Shown here: in pieces, positions 53,241 through 63,031 of the stretch | Position numbering within the stretch: the stretch's first letter is position 1 | Layout: every line of letters begins with the position of its first letter | NCBI GenBank assembly: GCA_964384945.1 | Contig: CAYLMK010000011.1 | Location: forward strand, 1-64,000 | Length of the DNA: 64,000 nucleotides | Reading direction: 5' to 3' | From: S015-6 sp964384945 | GTDB lineage: Bacteria; Desulfobacterota; DSWW01 | Position numbers and translations under genes: made by a program | Notes under the pieces: generated by a model | The model's input: only the letters and a program-made list of their open reading frames with translations | The model's database searches: none | What the model was told of the DNA's origin: nothing

Positions 53241-53768
53241 CTACTTGCTCTTCTTCGATTCGTCGTACAGCAGGATGATCTTGGTCGTGACATCGAGGGC
53301 CGCGTTCCTGTGCATCAGCCCGCTCTGCGTCTTTTCCAGAATCAGGTCGTACCCGTTCTTTTCTCCGAACTCCTCGATGATCGCCTGAAGGTCCCTGATA
53401 ATCTTCTCGCTCAGCTTGGCGTCCTCCTGGCGCAACTCTTCCTGCGCATCTTCGTAAAGACGCTTGAAGTCTTTCAGGCTGGCCTGGTACGTGCTCTGCT
53501 TCTCCAGGCGGGCCTCCTCGCTCAGGAGCGAACCCTGCCGGTCGATTTCGTCCTTGAGGGCCGCCAACTGGTCCTGCTTGGCCTTCAGGTCTTTCTGGAC
53601 CTGGTCGACCTTCTTTTGAAAAACGCCCTTGGCCTTCTGCCCCGCCTCCGAAAGCTCCATCGCCTTCTGCAGGTCCACCACGCCGATCTTCAATTCCGCC
53701 GCGGAGCCGGATCCGATCCAAGACACCAGGACAAGACCTGCAAGCAGCAAATTCCACCGTCGTCGCAT
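53241..53768 (-). CDS. skp: Periplasmic chaperone OmpH/Skp
   Basis: Holdase for unfolded outer-membrane proteins, 175 residues. A signal peptide (MRRRWNLLLAGLVLVSW, cut near residue 23) precedes KIGVVDLQKAME, the family start, then a long coiled coil rich in Lys, Gln and Glu, and the closing strand YDLILEKTQSG. It lies directly after bamA, the usual order. AAGGAG sits eight bases before the ATG. Confidence 0.93.
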   Translation of the reverse strand: MRRRWNLLLAGLVLVSWIGSGSAAELKIGVVDLQKAMELSEAGQKAKGVFQKKVDQVQKDLKAKQDQLAALKDEIDRQGSLLSEEARLEKQSTYQASLKDFKRLYEDAQEELRQEDAKLSEKIIRDLQAIIEEFGEKNGYDLILEKTQSGLMHRNAALDVTTKIILLYDESKKSK

Positions 53769-53837
53769 ACGCCATCTCCTTCTTCTCTATTGGAATGTCT
53801 GTCCGTTCGATTCTCCGCAATCCGACCCTGCCATATC

Positions 53838-56231
53838 CTAAAAGGGGGTACCGACCGAGAACTGCACGGCGGAGGGGTCTTCGTCCTCCTGCCGGTCAAT
53901 CGGGAATCCGAGAACAAACGTAAGGGGTCCCATCGGCGAAAACCATCGAATCCCTGCCCCCGCACTGAAACGCAGATTCTGGAACTTGATGCTCTCGTCT
54001 TCGCTGAACGCGTTGCCCGCATCGAAAAAGAACAGCCCCCGGAGCTTGAGAGCGGTGACGATCGGGAAGATGTATTCGATATTGAAGATCAGCTCTTTGT
54101 TTCCGCCGATCAGGACGTCGTCCACCTCCGGACCCAGGGAGCGCACATCGTAGCCTCGGACCGTGCTGATGCCGCCGACGAAATAGCGTTCGAAGACCGG
54201 AAGCCGGTCTCCCGAGACTCCCTCCCCCCAACCGGCCCTGGTGCGCAGGTGCGCGGTCGTTCCCCACACAATCGGGATATAGACGCCCGCTTCCGCCTGC
54301 ACCTTGATGAAGTCGGTGTCACCCCCGAAGATGATCCCGGCAAACTCGGTGCTGCCGATATTCAGGAAGCCCTTGGACGGGAACATGGGATTGTCGAGGG
54401 TGTTGTGGACGACCGAGAAGGTCACCGAACTTACCGTGCTCTTGCCCTCCTCGGCCTGCAGCGTGATGGAGGCGAGGTCGCTGACGTCCTTCACCTCCAC
54501 GTCCTCGTACTTGTACATCACGTTTCCGCGCAGGAACTGGCGGAGTTCGTATCCGAGCCGAACCGCCCCTCCGATGGATGCCCGCGTGAAATCCTGGTAC
54601 TCATACTCCGTATTGAAGACATCGAATCCGGAGGAAAGGGGGATGTCGAAGAGCCAAGGCTCGGTGAAGCTCAGCGAGAAGTTCTGACGCGTCCCGCCGA
54701 TCTCTCCGTTCAGGGAGAGTACCTGTCCCCGGCCGAACAGGTTGCTCTGGGTGACGTTCGCCATCAGGATGAACTGGTCGGTTGAGCTGAAGCCCGCCCC
54801 CCCGCTCAGCGTTCCGGTCTGCCCCTCCTTCACCGAAACGACGACATCCAGCAGGTTCGGCTCGGATCCGGGTTCCGTGGTGATGTTGACGGTTTCGAAG
54901 AAGCCCAGTCGCTCGATCTCGCTCTTGGAGAACCGCAGCATGGAGCCGCTGTAAAGGTCTCCCTCGATCAGGCCCATTTCCCTCCGGACAACCTTGTCCC
55001 GTGTCTTGGTATTGCCGGCGATACGGATGTCCCCGATGCGGAATTTCTCCCCCTTCTTGACGCGGTAGGCCACATCCACGGTCAGTGCCTTCTCGTCGGG
55101 GAAATAGAGAGGCACGATCTCCGCGAACGCATAGCCCTGGTCGGCGTAGTAGTCCGTCATCGCCGTGATGTCGTCCTGGAGCTTCTGCCGGCTGAAGATC
55201 TGGCCAGGCAGCAGCTTGGGCATTCCGGAAAGGATCTTTTCCTCCTCCTCGGTCACATCCTCCCACCGGATGCTCTTCACGGTGTACTGCTCCCCTTCCT
55301 CGAGGATGAAGAACACATACATGCCCTTCTCCGTCGACAGGGTGAGAGGAGGCTGCGCCTCGAACTGCAGATAGCCGTGATCGAGGTACCAGATGGTCAG
55401 CCGGGTCACGTCGTCCTTCAGAACATCCTCCTTGTAGACCCCGGAGGAGGTGATGAAGGAGAGCAGGTTCTTCTTCTTCGTCTGCAGAATCCCGGCCAAC
55501 TTCTTGTCGGAGAACCGGTTGTTTCCCAGAAACGAGACCCTGCGCACCTTGATTTCCTCGTTCTCCTGGATCTTGAACACCACGTTGATCTGGTTGTTGT
55601 CCAGCGGCTCGGTCTCGTAGTCGACTCGTGCCTGGAAGTAGCCCTCGTTGGCGTAGAGCTTCCGGATCTTCTCCACATTCTCCTTGATATCACCGATCTT
55701 GACGAAGGTGTTCGGCTTGATCGTGACGACTTCCCGCAGGTCTTCTTCCTTGAGCTCCTTGACCCCCTCGTAGCGGACCTCTCGAATCGTGGGCCGCTCC
55801 TCGACACGGTAGACGATGCGAACGCCCCCCAGGGCGGGGAGGCTTTCCACGATCGCCCGTCGGAAGTATCCCGTCTCCATGATCGCCCGGATGTCCTCCC
55901 GGATCGTCCGTCGGTCGAGCGGGCGGCCCTCTCTGGTCCGAACCCGCAAGAGGATCACGTCCGGCTCGATCCGCTGCACCCCCTCCACGCCGATGGACAC
56001 AACGACGGCGCCCGGGGTTGCCCCCGGCTCGACGGGCGGCTCCCGGAAAGGCGGCGCGGATCCTTCCGCCGGCCGAGACTCTTCCGGCCCCGCGGCGGGA
56101 CCGAGGGGAGGCAACCCCTCGTCTTCCTGGGCTTGGGAAAAACCGGCTCCGGCAGCCAGCAAGAGAATCATCGCCGCACAGAGGAAGCCTGTCCGCCCGT
56201 TCTTTTCTTTCCCCATTCCCAAGCCGATCAC
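53838..56231 (-). CDS. bamA: Outer-membrane protein assembly factor
   Basis: Central Omp85 component of the BAM complex, 797 residues. A signal peptide ends near AGFSQAQ; a proline/glutamate-rich linker leads to five POTRA domains (for example TREGRPLDRRTIREDI and KKKNLLSFITSSGVY) and then the 16-strand barrel, with the conserved loop VGGISTVRGYDVRSLGP and the terminal strand ending SVGTPF. The start is GTG 56231 overlapping the lolD stop as GTGA; ATG 56216 is an alternative. Confidence 0.95.
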   Translation of the reverse strand: MIGLGMGKEKNGRTGFLCAAMILLLAAGAGFSQAQEDEGLPPLGPAAGPEESRPAEGSAPPFREPPVEPGATPGAVVVSIGVEGVQRIEPDVILLRVRTREGRPLDRRTIREDIRAIMETGYFRRAIVESLPALGGVRIVYRVEERPTIREVRYEGVKELKEEDLREVVTIKPNTFVKIGDIKENVEKIRKLYANEGYFQARVDYETEPLDNNQINVVFKIQENEEIKVRRVSFLGNNRFSDKKLAGILQTKKKNLLSFITSSGVYKEDVLKDDVTRLTIWYLDHGYLQFEAQPPLTLSTEKGMYVFFILEEGEQYTVKSIRWEDVTEEEEKILSGMPKLLPGQIFSRQKLQDDITAMTDYYADQGYAFAEIVPLYFPDEKALTVDVAYRVKKGEKFRIGDIRIAGNTKTRDKVVRREMGLIEGDLYSGSMLRFSKSEIERLGFFETVNITTEPGSEPNLLDVVVSVKEGQTGTLSGGAGFSSTDQFILMANVTQSNLFGRGQVLSLNGEIGGTRQNFSLSFTEPWLFDIPLSSGFDVFNTEYEYQDFTRASIGGAVRLGYELRQFLRGNVMYKYEDVEVKDVSDLASITLQAEEGKSTVSSVTFSVVHNTLDNPMFPSKGFLNIGSTEFAGIIFGGDTDFIKVQAEAGVYIPIVWGTTAHLRTRAGWGEGVSGDRLPVFERYFVGGISTVRGYDVRSLGPEVDDVLIGGNKELIFNIEYIFPIVTALKLRGLFFFDAGNAFSEDESIKFQNLRFSAGAGIRWFSPMGPLTFVLGFPIDRQEDEDPSAVQFSVGTPF

Positions 56232-56989
56232 GCCCCCGCACCCTTAGCGCCGTTCTCGTTCGTCGGAAGCGCGGCCGGCCGTGTCTCCAGAAGCCTTCCG
56301 TCCGACATATGAACCTGCCTGTCCATCCGCGCAGCGAATGCCGGGTTGTGCGTAACCGCCACAACGGCAACGCCTCGAGTATCCCGGAGCTTCATCAGAA
56401 GCTCCTCCACCGCCCTTGCATTCTGTGTGTCCAGGTTCCCCGTGGGCTCGTCCGCGAAGATGATCCTGGGGTCCATCATCACGGCGCGGGCCACGGCGAC
56501 CCTCTGCTGTTCCCCGCCGGACAATTTTCCCGGACGATGCTCCATGCGGCCTGCCAGCCCAAGCTCCCGGAGCAGTTCGCGGGCCTTGGGCTCCGCCTCT
56601 CTTTTGGGCATGCCTCCGATCCGAGCCGGCAGCAGGGTGTTCTCCAAGGCGGACAGGTCGGAGAGCAAATAGTGGAACTGAAAGACAAAACCGATCTCCC
56701 GGTTGCGGAATCGCGCGAGGTCCTTGTCCGAGCGGCTGAACTGATCCATCCCGCGATAGACGACGTGGCCTCCGCTGGGCCGGTCCAAGGCCCCCAGGAT
56801 GTGCAGCAACGTCGTCTTTCCCACCCCCGAGGCGCCCAGAATGGCCAGGGTCTCGCCCTCCCGGATTTCCAGGTCGATCCCTCTGAGCACCGGGATCTCC
56901 TTGTCCCCGAGCCAGAAGCTCTTGGTCAATCCCGCCGCCTGCAGAAGGATTCCCGCCGTCTCCGGCCGTTCGGGAGGTTTCCTATTCAT
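56228..56989 (-). CDS. lolD: Lipoprotein-releasing ABC transporter ATP-binding protein
   Basis: ATPase of the LolCDE complex that extracts lipoproteins from the inner membrane, 253 residues. Walker A LGASGVGKTTLL, the signature LSGGEQQRVAVARA and Walker B IIFADEPTGNLD are intact. Position between lolC/E-type genes and bamA fits LolD rather than MacB. It overlaps the preceding permease gene by 8 nt. Confidence 0.93.
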   Translation of the reverse strand: MNRKPPERPETAGILLQAAGLTKSFWLGDKEIPVLRGIDLEIREGETLAILGASGVGKTTLLHILGALDRPSGGHVVYRGMDQFSRSDKDLARFRNREIGFVFQFHYLLSDLSALENTLLPARIGGMPKREAEPKARELLRELGLAGRMEHRPGKLSGGEQQRVAVARAVMMDPRIIFADEPTGNLDTQNARAVEELLMKLRDTRGVAVVAVTHNPAFAARMDRQVHMSDGRLLETRPAALPTNENGAKGAGA

Positions 56990-58238
56990 ATCGCAATACC
57001 TCGGCGGGGTCGAGCCTGGCCGCCTGCCGGGCCGGGTAGAGGGTCGCCAGTCCGCACAGCAGCAGGGCGGACAGGCCGACCAGGACGAACTCCATCGGGC
57101 GCACCTCCACCGGCAGATAGGAGAGGTAGTAAATGTCCGGGTCGAGCCGGATCAACGGATAGATCCCGGCCAAGAGGCAGAGTCCGCAGCCGGCCGCCAG
57201 CCCGAGAAACGACCCAATCAGGCCGAGCAGCAACCCCTGAAACAGAAAGATCCTACCGATGGAGGCCTGGGTGGCCCCTATCGCCTTCAGGATGGCGACC
57301 TCACGGCGCTTCTCCATTACGTTCATGATTAACGTACTGATGATATTGAACCCCCCCACCAGGACGATCAGAACCAGCACGAGAAACATGACGACCTTTT
57401 GCAGCTTCAAGGCCGAGAAGAAGTTCGGATTGATCTCCTTCCACGACTTCACCCAGAACGGATACCCCAGGAGCTGCTGCACTTCCTTCTCGGCGCGTTC
57501 CGTTTCGCGGATGTCTTGCAGGCGGACCTCGATCCCGGTCACACGCCCCTTGTCCATGCCGAAGAAGTCCTGCGCCTCCTCGAGCGAGAGGAAAGCCAGG
57601 GAGGCGTCGTATTCGTACATTCCCAGCTCGAAGACCCCTTTTACGCGGTATTCCCGCAACGCCGCGATCCCGGATGCCTCGGCCGTCTCCTCGGAGATCG
57701 CGACCAGACGGACCCTGTCCCCGCAGCTTACCCCCAGGTCTCCCGCAAGGATCTTCCCGATCCACACCGACGCCTCCGAAGATCCCTCCCCCGGTGCGGA
57801 ACGACCCTCGTCGGAGGGGAGCGTCAAGCCTCCGCAGGAGAAAGACAACTGCCAATCCGAAATCTCACGGAATGCCTCGGGCCATACGCCCCGCACGACG
57901 GCCCCTCGCACCTGCGCATCCGACCGGATCAGCGCCTTGTGGTAGGTGAAGGGCATGGTAGAGGCAACGGACGGAAGCCGGTGCAGCCTTTCCCGAACTC
58001 CTTGCCAGTCCTCCACGGCGCCGTCCAAGCGAAACAGCAACAGGTGCGCATTCACGCCGATGATCTTGTCCCGCAGCACGCTCTCGAACCCCGAGGCGAA
58101 CGACAGGGCAAGTACGAGGGCCATCACGCCCACGAGAATCCCCCACACGGTGATCCATGCCATGACCGAAAGGAGGCGGCCGGGTCCCTTGCGTCCCCGG
58201 AGGTACTGCAGGCCAAGGCGTACTTCGTAAGAGGTCAT
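56982..58238 (-). CDS. LolC/LolE-family lipoprotein-releasing permease (second copy)
   Basis: FtsX/MacB-fold permease of 418 residues: one N-terminal helix after MTSYEVRLGLQYLRGR, a large periplasmic domain, and three C-terminal helices starting VVMFLVLVLIVLVGGFNII. It is the same length as its neighbour, and the two likely form the LolC-LolE heterodimer. Which one is LolC cannot be fixed from sequence alone. Start 3 nt after the stop of the first copy. Confidence 0.9.
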   Translation of the reverse strand: MTSYEVRLGLQYLRGRKGPGRLLSVMAWITVWGILVGVMALVLALSFASGFESVLRDKIIGVNAHLLLFRLDGAVEDWQGVRERLHRLPSVASTMPFTYHKALIRSDAQVRGAVVRGVWPEAFREISDWQLSFSCGGLTLPSDEGRSAPGEGSSEASVWIGKILAGDLGVSCGDRVRLVAISEETAEASGIAALREYRVKGVFELGMYEYDASLAFLSLEEAQDFFGMDKGRVTGIEVRLQDIRETERAEKEVQQLLGYPFWVKSWKEINPNFFSALKLQKVVMFLVLVLIVLVGGFNIISTLIMNVMEKRREVAILKAIGATQASIGRIFLFQGLLLGLIGSFLGLAAGCGLCLLAGIYPLIRLDPDIYYLSYLPVEVRPMEFVLVGLSALLLCGLATLYPARQAARLDPAEVLRYE

Positions 58239-58241
58239 CGG

Positions 58242-59498
58242 CTATTCGTATCGCAAGGTCTCGGCCGGAAGCACCCGGGCCGCCTTCCACGCGGGATACA
58301 GGCTCGCCAGGAGGCTCAGCACCAGGGCGGCCGCAGCCACGGAAAGCACATCCAAGGCTTCCATCCGAACGGGCAGCGTAAGCTGATAAAAAACATCTTG
58401 CGGCAGCGTGACGATCGGGTAGCGAGCCAGCAGCCTGCAGAGCCCGACGCCCAGGAGGACCCCCAGGCCCGTTCCGGCCAGACCGATCACCAACCCCTGC
58501 AGAACGAACAGATTCTGAATCCCCGACCGGGTCGCGCCCAGCGCCTTCAAGATCGCAATTTCCCTCCTCTTCTCGGTCACCGTCATGGCCAGGGAACTCA
58601 GAATGTTCAGCACGGCGACCATGACGATCAGCGTCAGGACCACGAAGGCCGTCATCCTCTCCAGCCGCATCGCGGAAAGGAGCCTGCGATTCTTCTGCAT
58701 CCAGTCCTCCACCCGATACGCTTCCCCCGAGAGGTCCCGGATCTTGGCCGCGACACGACGGGCCCTTTCGTATCGGTCGATACCCACCTCGACGCCGCTG
58801 ATTTCTCGGCCGATCCGAAGAAACGACTGCGCCTCCCTCAGGGAGACGTATGCGAAGGTGGCATCGTATTCGTAAAGGCCCGTCTGGAAGATCCCCCCCA
58901 CGCAGAAGGTCTCCTGAACGGGCACGATTCCGAAAGGCGTCTCGATTCCGACCGGGGAGACGATGCGTATCGGTTCCCCGAAGAAGCATCCCAGATTGTC
59001 CGCGAGCTCCCGGCCGAGCAGGATCGAGGGCTTTCCCTCGCATGCGGCCGGGAACCGGTCTGCCGCCCGGACGGGCCCCCTGAGTATATCCAGGCTGCCC
59101 TCGAGCAGTTGCCCGGGCAGCCGGCTGACCAGCGAGACGCTATCCGGCTCGATCCCCACCAGCGTTGCGCCCAGAGGCCTCGCGGAGGAGACGAGCAGCA
59201 CCTGGGTCCGCACATAAGGGCTCAGGCCCCGCACCCCGTCCAGTCCGGCCAGCCGCTCGCGAAGCTGCTGCACATCCGCCTCGTTCATCCGATCGCGCGT
59301 CAGGGTCACCGGAGCCATGTTCCCAAGGAGCTTCTCTTTCAGGTCCTCCTCGAACCCGTCCATCACGCTCAGAGTCACCAGCATGGCCATGACGCCGACG
59401 GCGATTCCGAGACAGGAGAGCAAGGGGATCACCGATACGAAGCGGTACCGCCTTCTGGAGCGCAGGTAACGGACCGCAAGGTGCCTTTCGAATCGCAC
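58242..59498 (-). CDS. LolC/LolE-family lipoprotein-releasing permease (first copy)
   Basis: Permease of 418 residues with the LolC/E start FERHLAVRYLRSRRRYRFVS, a periplasmic domain and the helices MTAFVVLTLIVMVAVLNIL and following. I chose GTG 59498, which has GGAAAGGA just upstream and gives the standard N-terminus; the frame could open from a TTG nine codons earlier that has no ribosome site. It is transcribed straight after lysS. Confidence 0.9.
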   Translation of the reverse strand: MRFERHLAVRYLRSRRRYRFVSVIPLLSCLGIAVGVMAMLVTLSVMDGFEEDLKEKLLGNMAPVTLTRDRMNEADVQQLRERLAGLDGVRGLSPYVRTQVLLVSSARPLGATLVGIEPDSVSLVSRLPGQLLEGSLDILRGPVRAADRFPAACEGKPSILLGRELADNLGCFFGEPIRIVSPVGIETPFGIVPVQETFCVGGIFQTGLYEYDATFAYVSLREAQSFLRIGREISGVEVGIDRYERARRVAAKIRDLSGEAYRVEDWMQKNRRLLSAMRLERMTAFVVLTLIVMVAVLNILSSLAMTVTEKRREIAILKALGATRSGIQNLFVLQGLVIGLAGTGLGVLLGVGLCRLLARYPIVTLPQDVFYQLTLPVRMEALDVLSVAAAALVLSLLASLYPAWKAARVLPAETLRYE

Positions 59499-59552
59499 AA
59501 TCCTTTCCGGGCCTCCGGCAAACAAAGGGGAGGAGCGAGCACCGCCGAGAGC

Positions 59553-61055
59553 CTATTCGTCGGGAGAGCCGCCTTTCTCGGGCCGCATCTGCGGGAAAAG
59601 AATCACGTCCCGGATGGAAGCGGAGTCCGTGAAGAGCATCACCAGCCTGTCCATGCCGATCCCCTCGCCGGCAGCCGGGGGCATGCCGAACTCCAGCGCC
59701 TCCAGGAAATCCTCGTCCATCTGCTGGGCGGTCTCATCCCCCCGCCGCCTCTTCTCGGCCTGGGCGAGGAGCCTGCGTCTCTGTTCCATCGGGTCGTTGA
59801 GCTCCGAGAAGCCGTTGGCAAGCTCCCTGCCCGCCACAAACAGCTCGAAGCGGTCCACCCTGTCCGAACAGCCCTCCCTCAGCCGGGCCAGAGGGGAAAC
59901 CTCGACGGGGTACCGCACGATGAACGTGGGCTGCACCAGTTTTTCTTCGACCGTCCGCTCGAACAACTCCGCGAGCAGTTCCCCATGGCTCATGGCATCC
60001 GGCCGTTCGACCCCGGCCCTCTCACAAGCGGACTTCAGGGCCGTCGGATCGCCGATCTCGCCCTCCGAAACCCCGGCGAAATCGACCAGGGAACGCTCCA
60101 GGGTGATCCTCCTCCACGGACGGGTGAAATCCAGATCCACGCCCTGGTATGTGATGCGGCGGGTTCCCGTCAGATCGTCGAGAAGTCCGCAGACGAGTTC
60201 CTCGGTCAGAGACATGAAATCCTCGTAGTCGGCGCAGGCCTCGTAGAACTCGATCATCGTGAACTCCGGATTGTGGCGGGTCGAAAGGCCCTCGTTCCGG
60301 AAGTTCTTGTTGAGTTCGTACACCCTGGCAAACCCGCCCACGAGCAGGCGCTTCAGGTACAATTCCGGCGCGATCCGCAGGTAGAGGGGCTGATCCAACG
60401 CATTGTGAAAGGTCTCAAAGGGCCTCGCCGCGGCCCCCCCCGCGATCGGGTGCATCATCGGGGTCTCCACCTCGAGAAAGCCCCGGTCGTCGAAGAAACG
60501 CCTGACCCGGCGTATGATCTCGGCCCGCATGCGGAACGTGGCCCTCACGGAGGGGTTGGCGATCAGGTCCTGGTAACGCCTGCGATACCGAACCTCGATA
60601 TCCCGAAGGCCGTGGAATTTCTCCGGCAGGGGTCGGAGGGACTTCGCGAGGATTTCGGTCCGCTCCGCCAGCAGGGTCAGTTCCCCCGTCCGCGTGATGA
60701 AAAGCCGCCCCTCCACCCCGATCCAATCCCCGATGTCGGCCCATCGCTTGAATCTTTCGTACGCCTCCTCGCCGACGACGTTCGTGCGCAAATACACCTG
60801 AAGCCGGCCCGATTCGTCCTGGATGTGAAGAAAACAGCTCTTGCCGAAATCCCGGATGGACATGACGCGGCCTGCCAAAGCGAAACGCTCCTCGGCGCCC
60901 TCCAGTTCGCCCGATGAGGCGCCCTGATAACGCTCCCGGAGCGCTTCGGCGGTCGCGCTTCGCCGGAACCGGTTCGGATAGAGGGCTTCCCCCTCGGCGC
61001 GCATCTCTTCCAGCTTCCTCAGGCGGGTATCCCGAATGGAGTCCTCGGCACGCAT
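59553..61055 (-). CDS. lysS: Lysyl-tRNA synthetase, class II
   Basis: Charges tRNA-Lys, 500 residues from my chosen start. An OB-fold anticodon domain (FALAGRVMSIRDFGKSCF) precedes the class II core, with motif 2 FRNEGLSTRHNPEFTMIEF and motif 3 GEGIGMDRLVML. I prefer the ATG at 61055 (MRAEDSIRDTRLRKLEEM), with GGAAAGGAAG upstream, over ATG 61103, because a good promoter places the transcript start at or after 61103. It heads the lol-bam-lpx operon. Confidence 0.95.
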   Translation of the reverse strand: MRAEDSIRDTRLRKLEEMRAEGEALYPNRFRRSATAEALRERYQGASSGELEGAEERFALAGRVMSIRDFGKSCFLHIQDESGRLQVYLRTNVVGEEAYERFKRWADIGDWIGVEGRLFITRTGELTLLAERTEILAKSLRPLPEKFHGLRDIEVRYRRRYQDLIANPSVRATFRMRAEIIRRVRRFFDDRGFLEVETPMMHPIAGGAAARPFETFHNALDQPLYLRIAPELYLKRLLVGGFARVYELNKNFRNEGLSTRHNPEFTMIEFYEACADYEDFMSLTEELVCGLLDDLTGTRRITYQGVDLDFTRPWRRITLERSLVDFAGVSEGEIGDPTALKSACERAGVERPDAMSHGELLAELFERTVEEKLVQPTFIVRYPVEVSPLARLREGCSDRVDRFELFVAGRELANGFSELNDPMEQRRRLLAQAEKRRRGDETAQQMDEDFLEALEFGMPPAAGEGIGMDRLVMLFTDSASIRDVILFPQMRPEKGGSPDE

Positions 61056-61105
61056 GCGGCTACGCGCTTCCTTTCCACGAGAAGGGGTTCGGTCAAAATT
61101 CATCT

Positions 61106-61135
61106 TAGATAGCTTAAACGTTTCCGCCTTGTCAA
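61106..61135 (-). promoter_or_regulatory. Promoter of lysS and probably the envelope operon
   Basis: On the minus strand TTGACA (61135-61130), 18 bp, TATCTA (61111-61106). The predicted start is near 61100, leaving a leader of about 45 nt to the ATG at 61055. Confidence 0.6.
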
Positions 61136-61226
61136 GGAAACCGCACTCGGGACGGGGGCCGGCAACGGGAGGCCCGCCTCCGCAGGATGGGCAACGATCG
61201 GGGGCTTGAGGCGAACGCCTGGCCGT

Positions 61227-62313
61227 TCAGGCGCTTCTCAGGTAGGCCTCCATGAAGGCGTCCAGGTTTCCGTCCAGAACCGCATCGACGTTGCCGGTCT
61301 CGTGCTGCGTGCGATGGTCCTTGACCAGCCGATAGGGTTGCAGCACGTACGAGCGGATCTGGCTCCCCCAGGCGATGTCCTTCTGATCCCGGTAGAGTTC
61401 GCTCTGCTTTTTCGCCTCCTCCTCCTTGCGCATCTCAAGCAGGCGCGCACGCAGAATCTTCATGGCCCGCTGGCGGTTGGCGTGCTGGGACCTCTCGTTC
61501 TGGCACTGGACGATGATACCGGTAGGCAAGTGGGTCATCCGCACCGCGGAGTCGGTCTTGTTGACGTGCTGGCCCCCGGCACCGCCGGCGCGGAACGTCT
61601 CTACCTTCAATTCATCGTCGCGAATATCGATGGCCTCTTCCTCCTCCGCCTCGGGGTAGACGAAAACCGCGGCGAAGGAGGTGTGCCGGCGCCCCCCTGC
61701 ATCGAACGGGCTGATGCGCACGAGCCTGTGAATGCCCACTTCCGCCTTGAGATACCCGTATGCATAGGGACCCTTCACCAGGATCGTCGCGCTTTTCGTG
61801 CCGGCCTCGTCCCCTGGCTGGAGATCGTAGATCTCCACGGCATGCCCCTTCTGCTCGGCCCACCGCGTGTACATGCGCAGGAGCATCTCGGCCCAGTCCA
61901 TGGCCTCGGTGCCGCCGGCACCCGCATGGATGACGAGGAATGCGTTCTTTTCGTCATCGGGTCCTCCCAGGGTGATTTCGAATTCGAACGATGTAAGCTC
62001 CCCCTTGACTCTTTCGAGCAGTTCGGACGCCTCCCGGAGCATTTCCGCATCGGAAGCCTCCTCTCCGAGCTGTAAGCAGGTCTCGGCCTCCTCGATCCGG
62101 CCCTGAATTTCGCTCCAACGTCCCAGAACGCGCTGAAGGGCGCTCCGTTCCTTGAGCACGGCCTGGGCCGCCCGCGGATCATCCCAGAAATTCGCCCGGC
62201 AGATCTCCTTCTCCAGGGTTCCGAGCCGCGCCTGCCTCTCCTCGAGGTCAAAGAAAGTCCCGTAAACGGTCCGAAATCCTCTTCACCTCCGCCGCCCGTT
62301 CCTTCAATTCCAT
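61227..62313 (-). CDS. prfB: Peptide chain release factor 2 with programmed +1 frameshift
   Basis: Recognises UAA and UGA stops, 361 residues after frameshifting. Translation begins at ATG 62313 behind AGGAGG, reads 21 codons ending RLRDFL, meets a UGA at 62250-62248 and resumes in the +1 frame at GAC 62249-62247 (DLEERQARLG). The slip site CTTTGAC is identical to the classical prfB site. Downstream are the SPF anticodon-like tripeptide (RISPFDAGG) and GGQ (GAGGQHVNKT). The stop codon is read by RF2 itself, so the factor autoregulates. Confidence 0.95.
62247..62264 (-). promoter_or_regulatory. prfB recoding site
   Basis: On the minus strand the segment reads CGGGACTTTCTTTGAC, ending in the slippery CTT followed by in-frame TGA and C. 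The GGGAC before it is a weaker internal Shine-Dalgarno than the AGGGGG of E. coli. Confidence 0.85.
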
Positions 62314-62386
62314 GTCGGTTCCTCCTGTTCCCGTCGAATCCCGCCCCTCTCACGGCCGAGCCGGCGCGCGTTTCCGCGGCCCCGCC

Positions 62387-62848
62387 TCAGGGGGAAAGTC
62401 GTTTGCGGATCCCGCGAAGGAGCTGCCGCTGTTTCCTTCGCATCACAGCCGCCTCGTCGGGACCTCGTGTATGTTCATAGCCGATCAAGTGAAGAATGCC
62501 GTGAACCAGGAGCAGATCCAGTTCGTGATCCAGGGCGACGCCGTGACGCGCGGCCTGCTCCCCGGCCGTCTCCACACTGATCACCACATCCCCCAGCCAG
62601 GCCGCGTTGAACCCTTCTGCGCCCCCTTCCCGCTGGGAGAATGCCAGGACGTCGGTCGGGCGATTCCGACCCCGATAGTCTCGATTCAACTGCTCGATCC
62701 GTCGGTCGCTCACGAGCACGACCGAGAGTTCCGCATCCTCAAAGCCGAGTGACTCCAGGACGTAGTCCGCCGCCTCTCGAAGGCGGTTGCGGTCCACCGC
62801 AACCTTCCGTTGGCGGTTGGCCACCCAAACGCGTCGCCCCTTCGCCAT
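62387..62848 (-). CDS. ybeY: Endoribonuclease YbeY (rRNA maturation factor)
   Basis: Zinc-dependent RNase for 16S rRNA 3' end processing and ribosome quality control, 153 residues. The metal triad is in VHGILHLIGYEHTRG, and RPTDVLAFSQ is the other conserved block. It lies between phoH and prfB, a usual neighbourhood. The CorC/lnt genes often found next to it are not here. Confidence 0.93.
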   Translation of the reverse strand: MAKGRRVWVANRQRKVAVDRNRLREAADYVLESLGFEDAELSVVLVSDRRIEQLNRDYRGRNRPTDVLAFSQREGGAEGFNAAWLGDVVISVETAGEQAARHGVALDHELDLLLVHGILHLIGYEHTRGPDEAAVMRRKQRQLLRGIRKRLSP

Positions 62849-63031
62849 CTCCCCGCCCTTTCCCCTCCGAGGCGTCCGGCATCAAGCGCACACACTCAGG
62901 CCCCCGCCCTTGCCCCGCATTCGTGCCCGTAAGCCCGCCCGCTCCCGTGGGGGAGCGAGTCTCAACCCGAATGCCTGACGCCTTGCCCCACGCACGCCGA
63001 GGCCGGGGATCACAGAGAAGACAGCGCATCG

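Noticed and set aside
52296..54785. Plus-strand open frame over lpxD, skp and bamA
   Set aside because: Antisense to three canonical genes with intact catalytic or structural motifs.
57399..60917. Very long plus-strand open frame (over 1100 codons) across lolC/E and lysS
   Set aside because: It is antisense to three well-supported genes, lacks any domain, and is rich in Arg, Pro and Gly as expected for the complement of GC-rich coding DNA.
62159..62313. prfB split into two frames as a pseudogene or sequencing error
   Set aside because: The split falls exactly at CTTTGAC with a ribosome site before the first part, the classical programmed frameshift.
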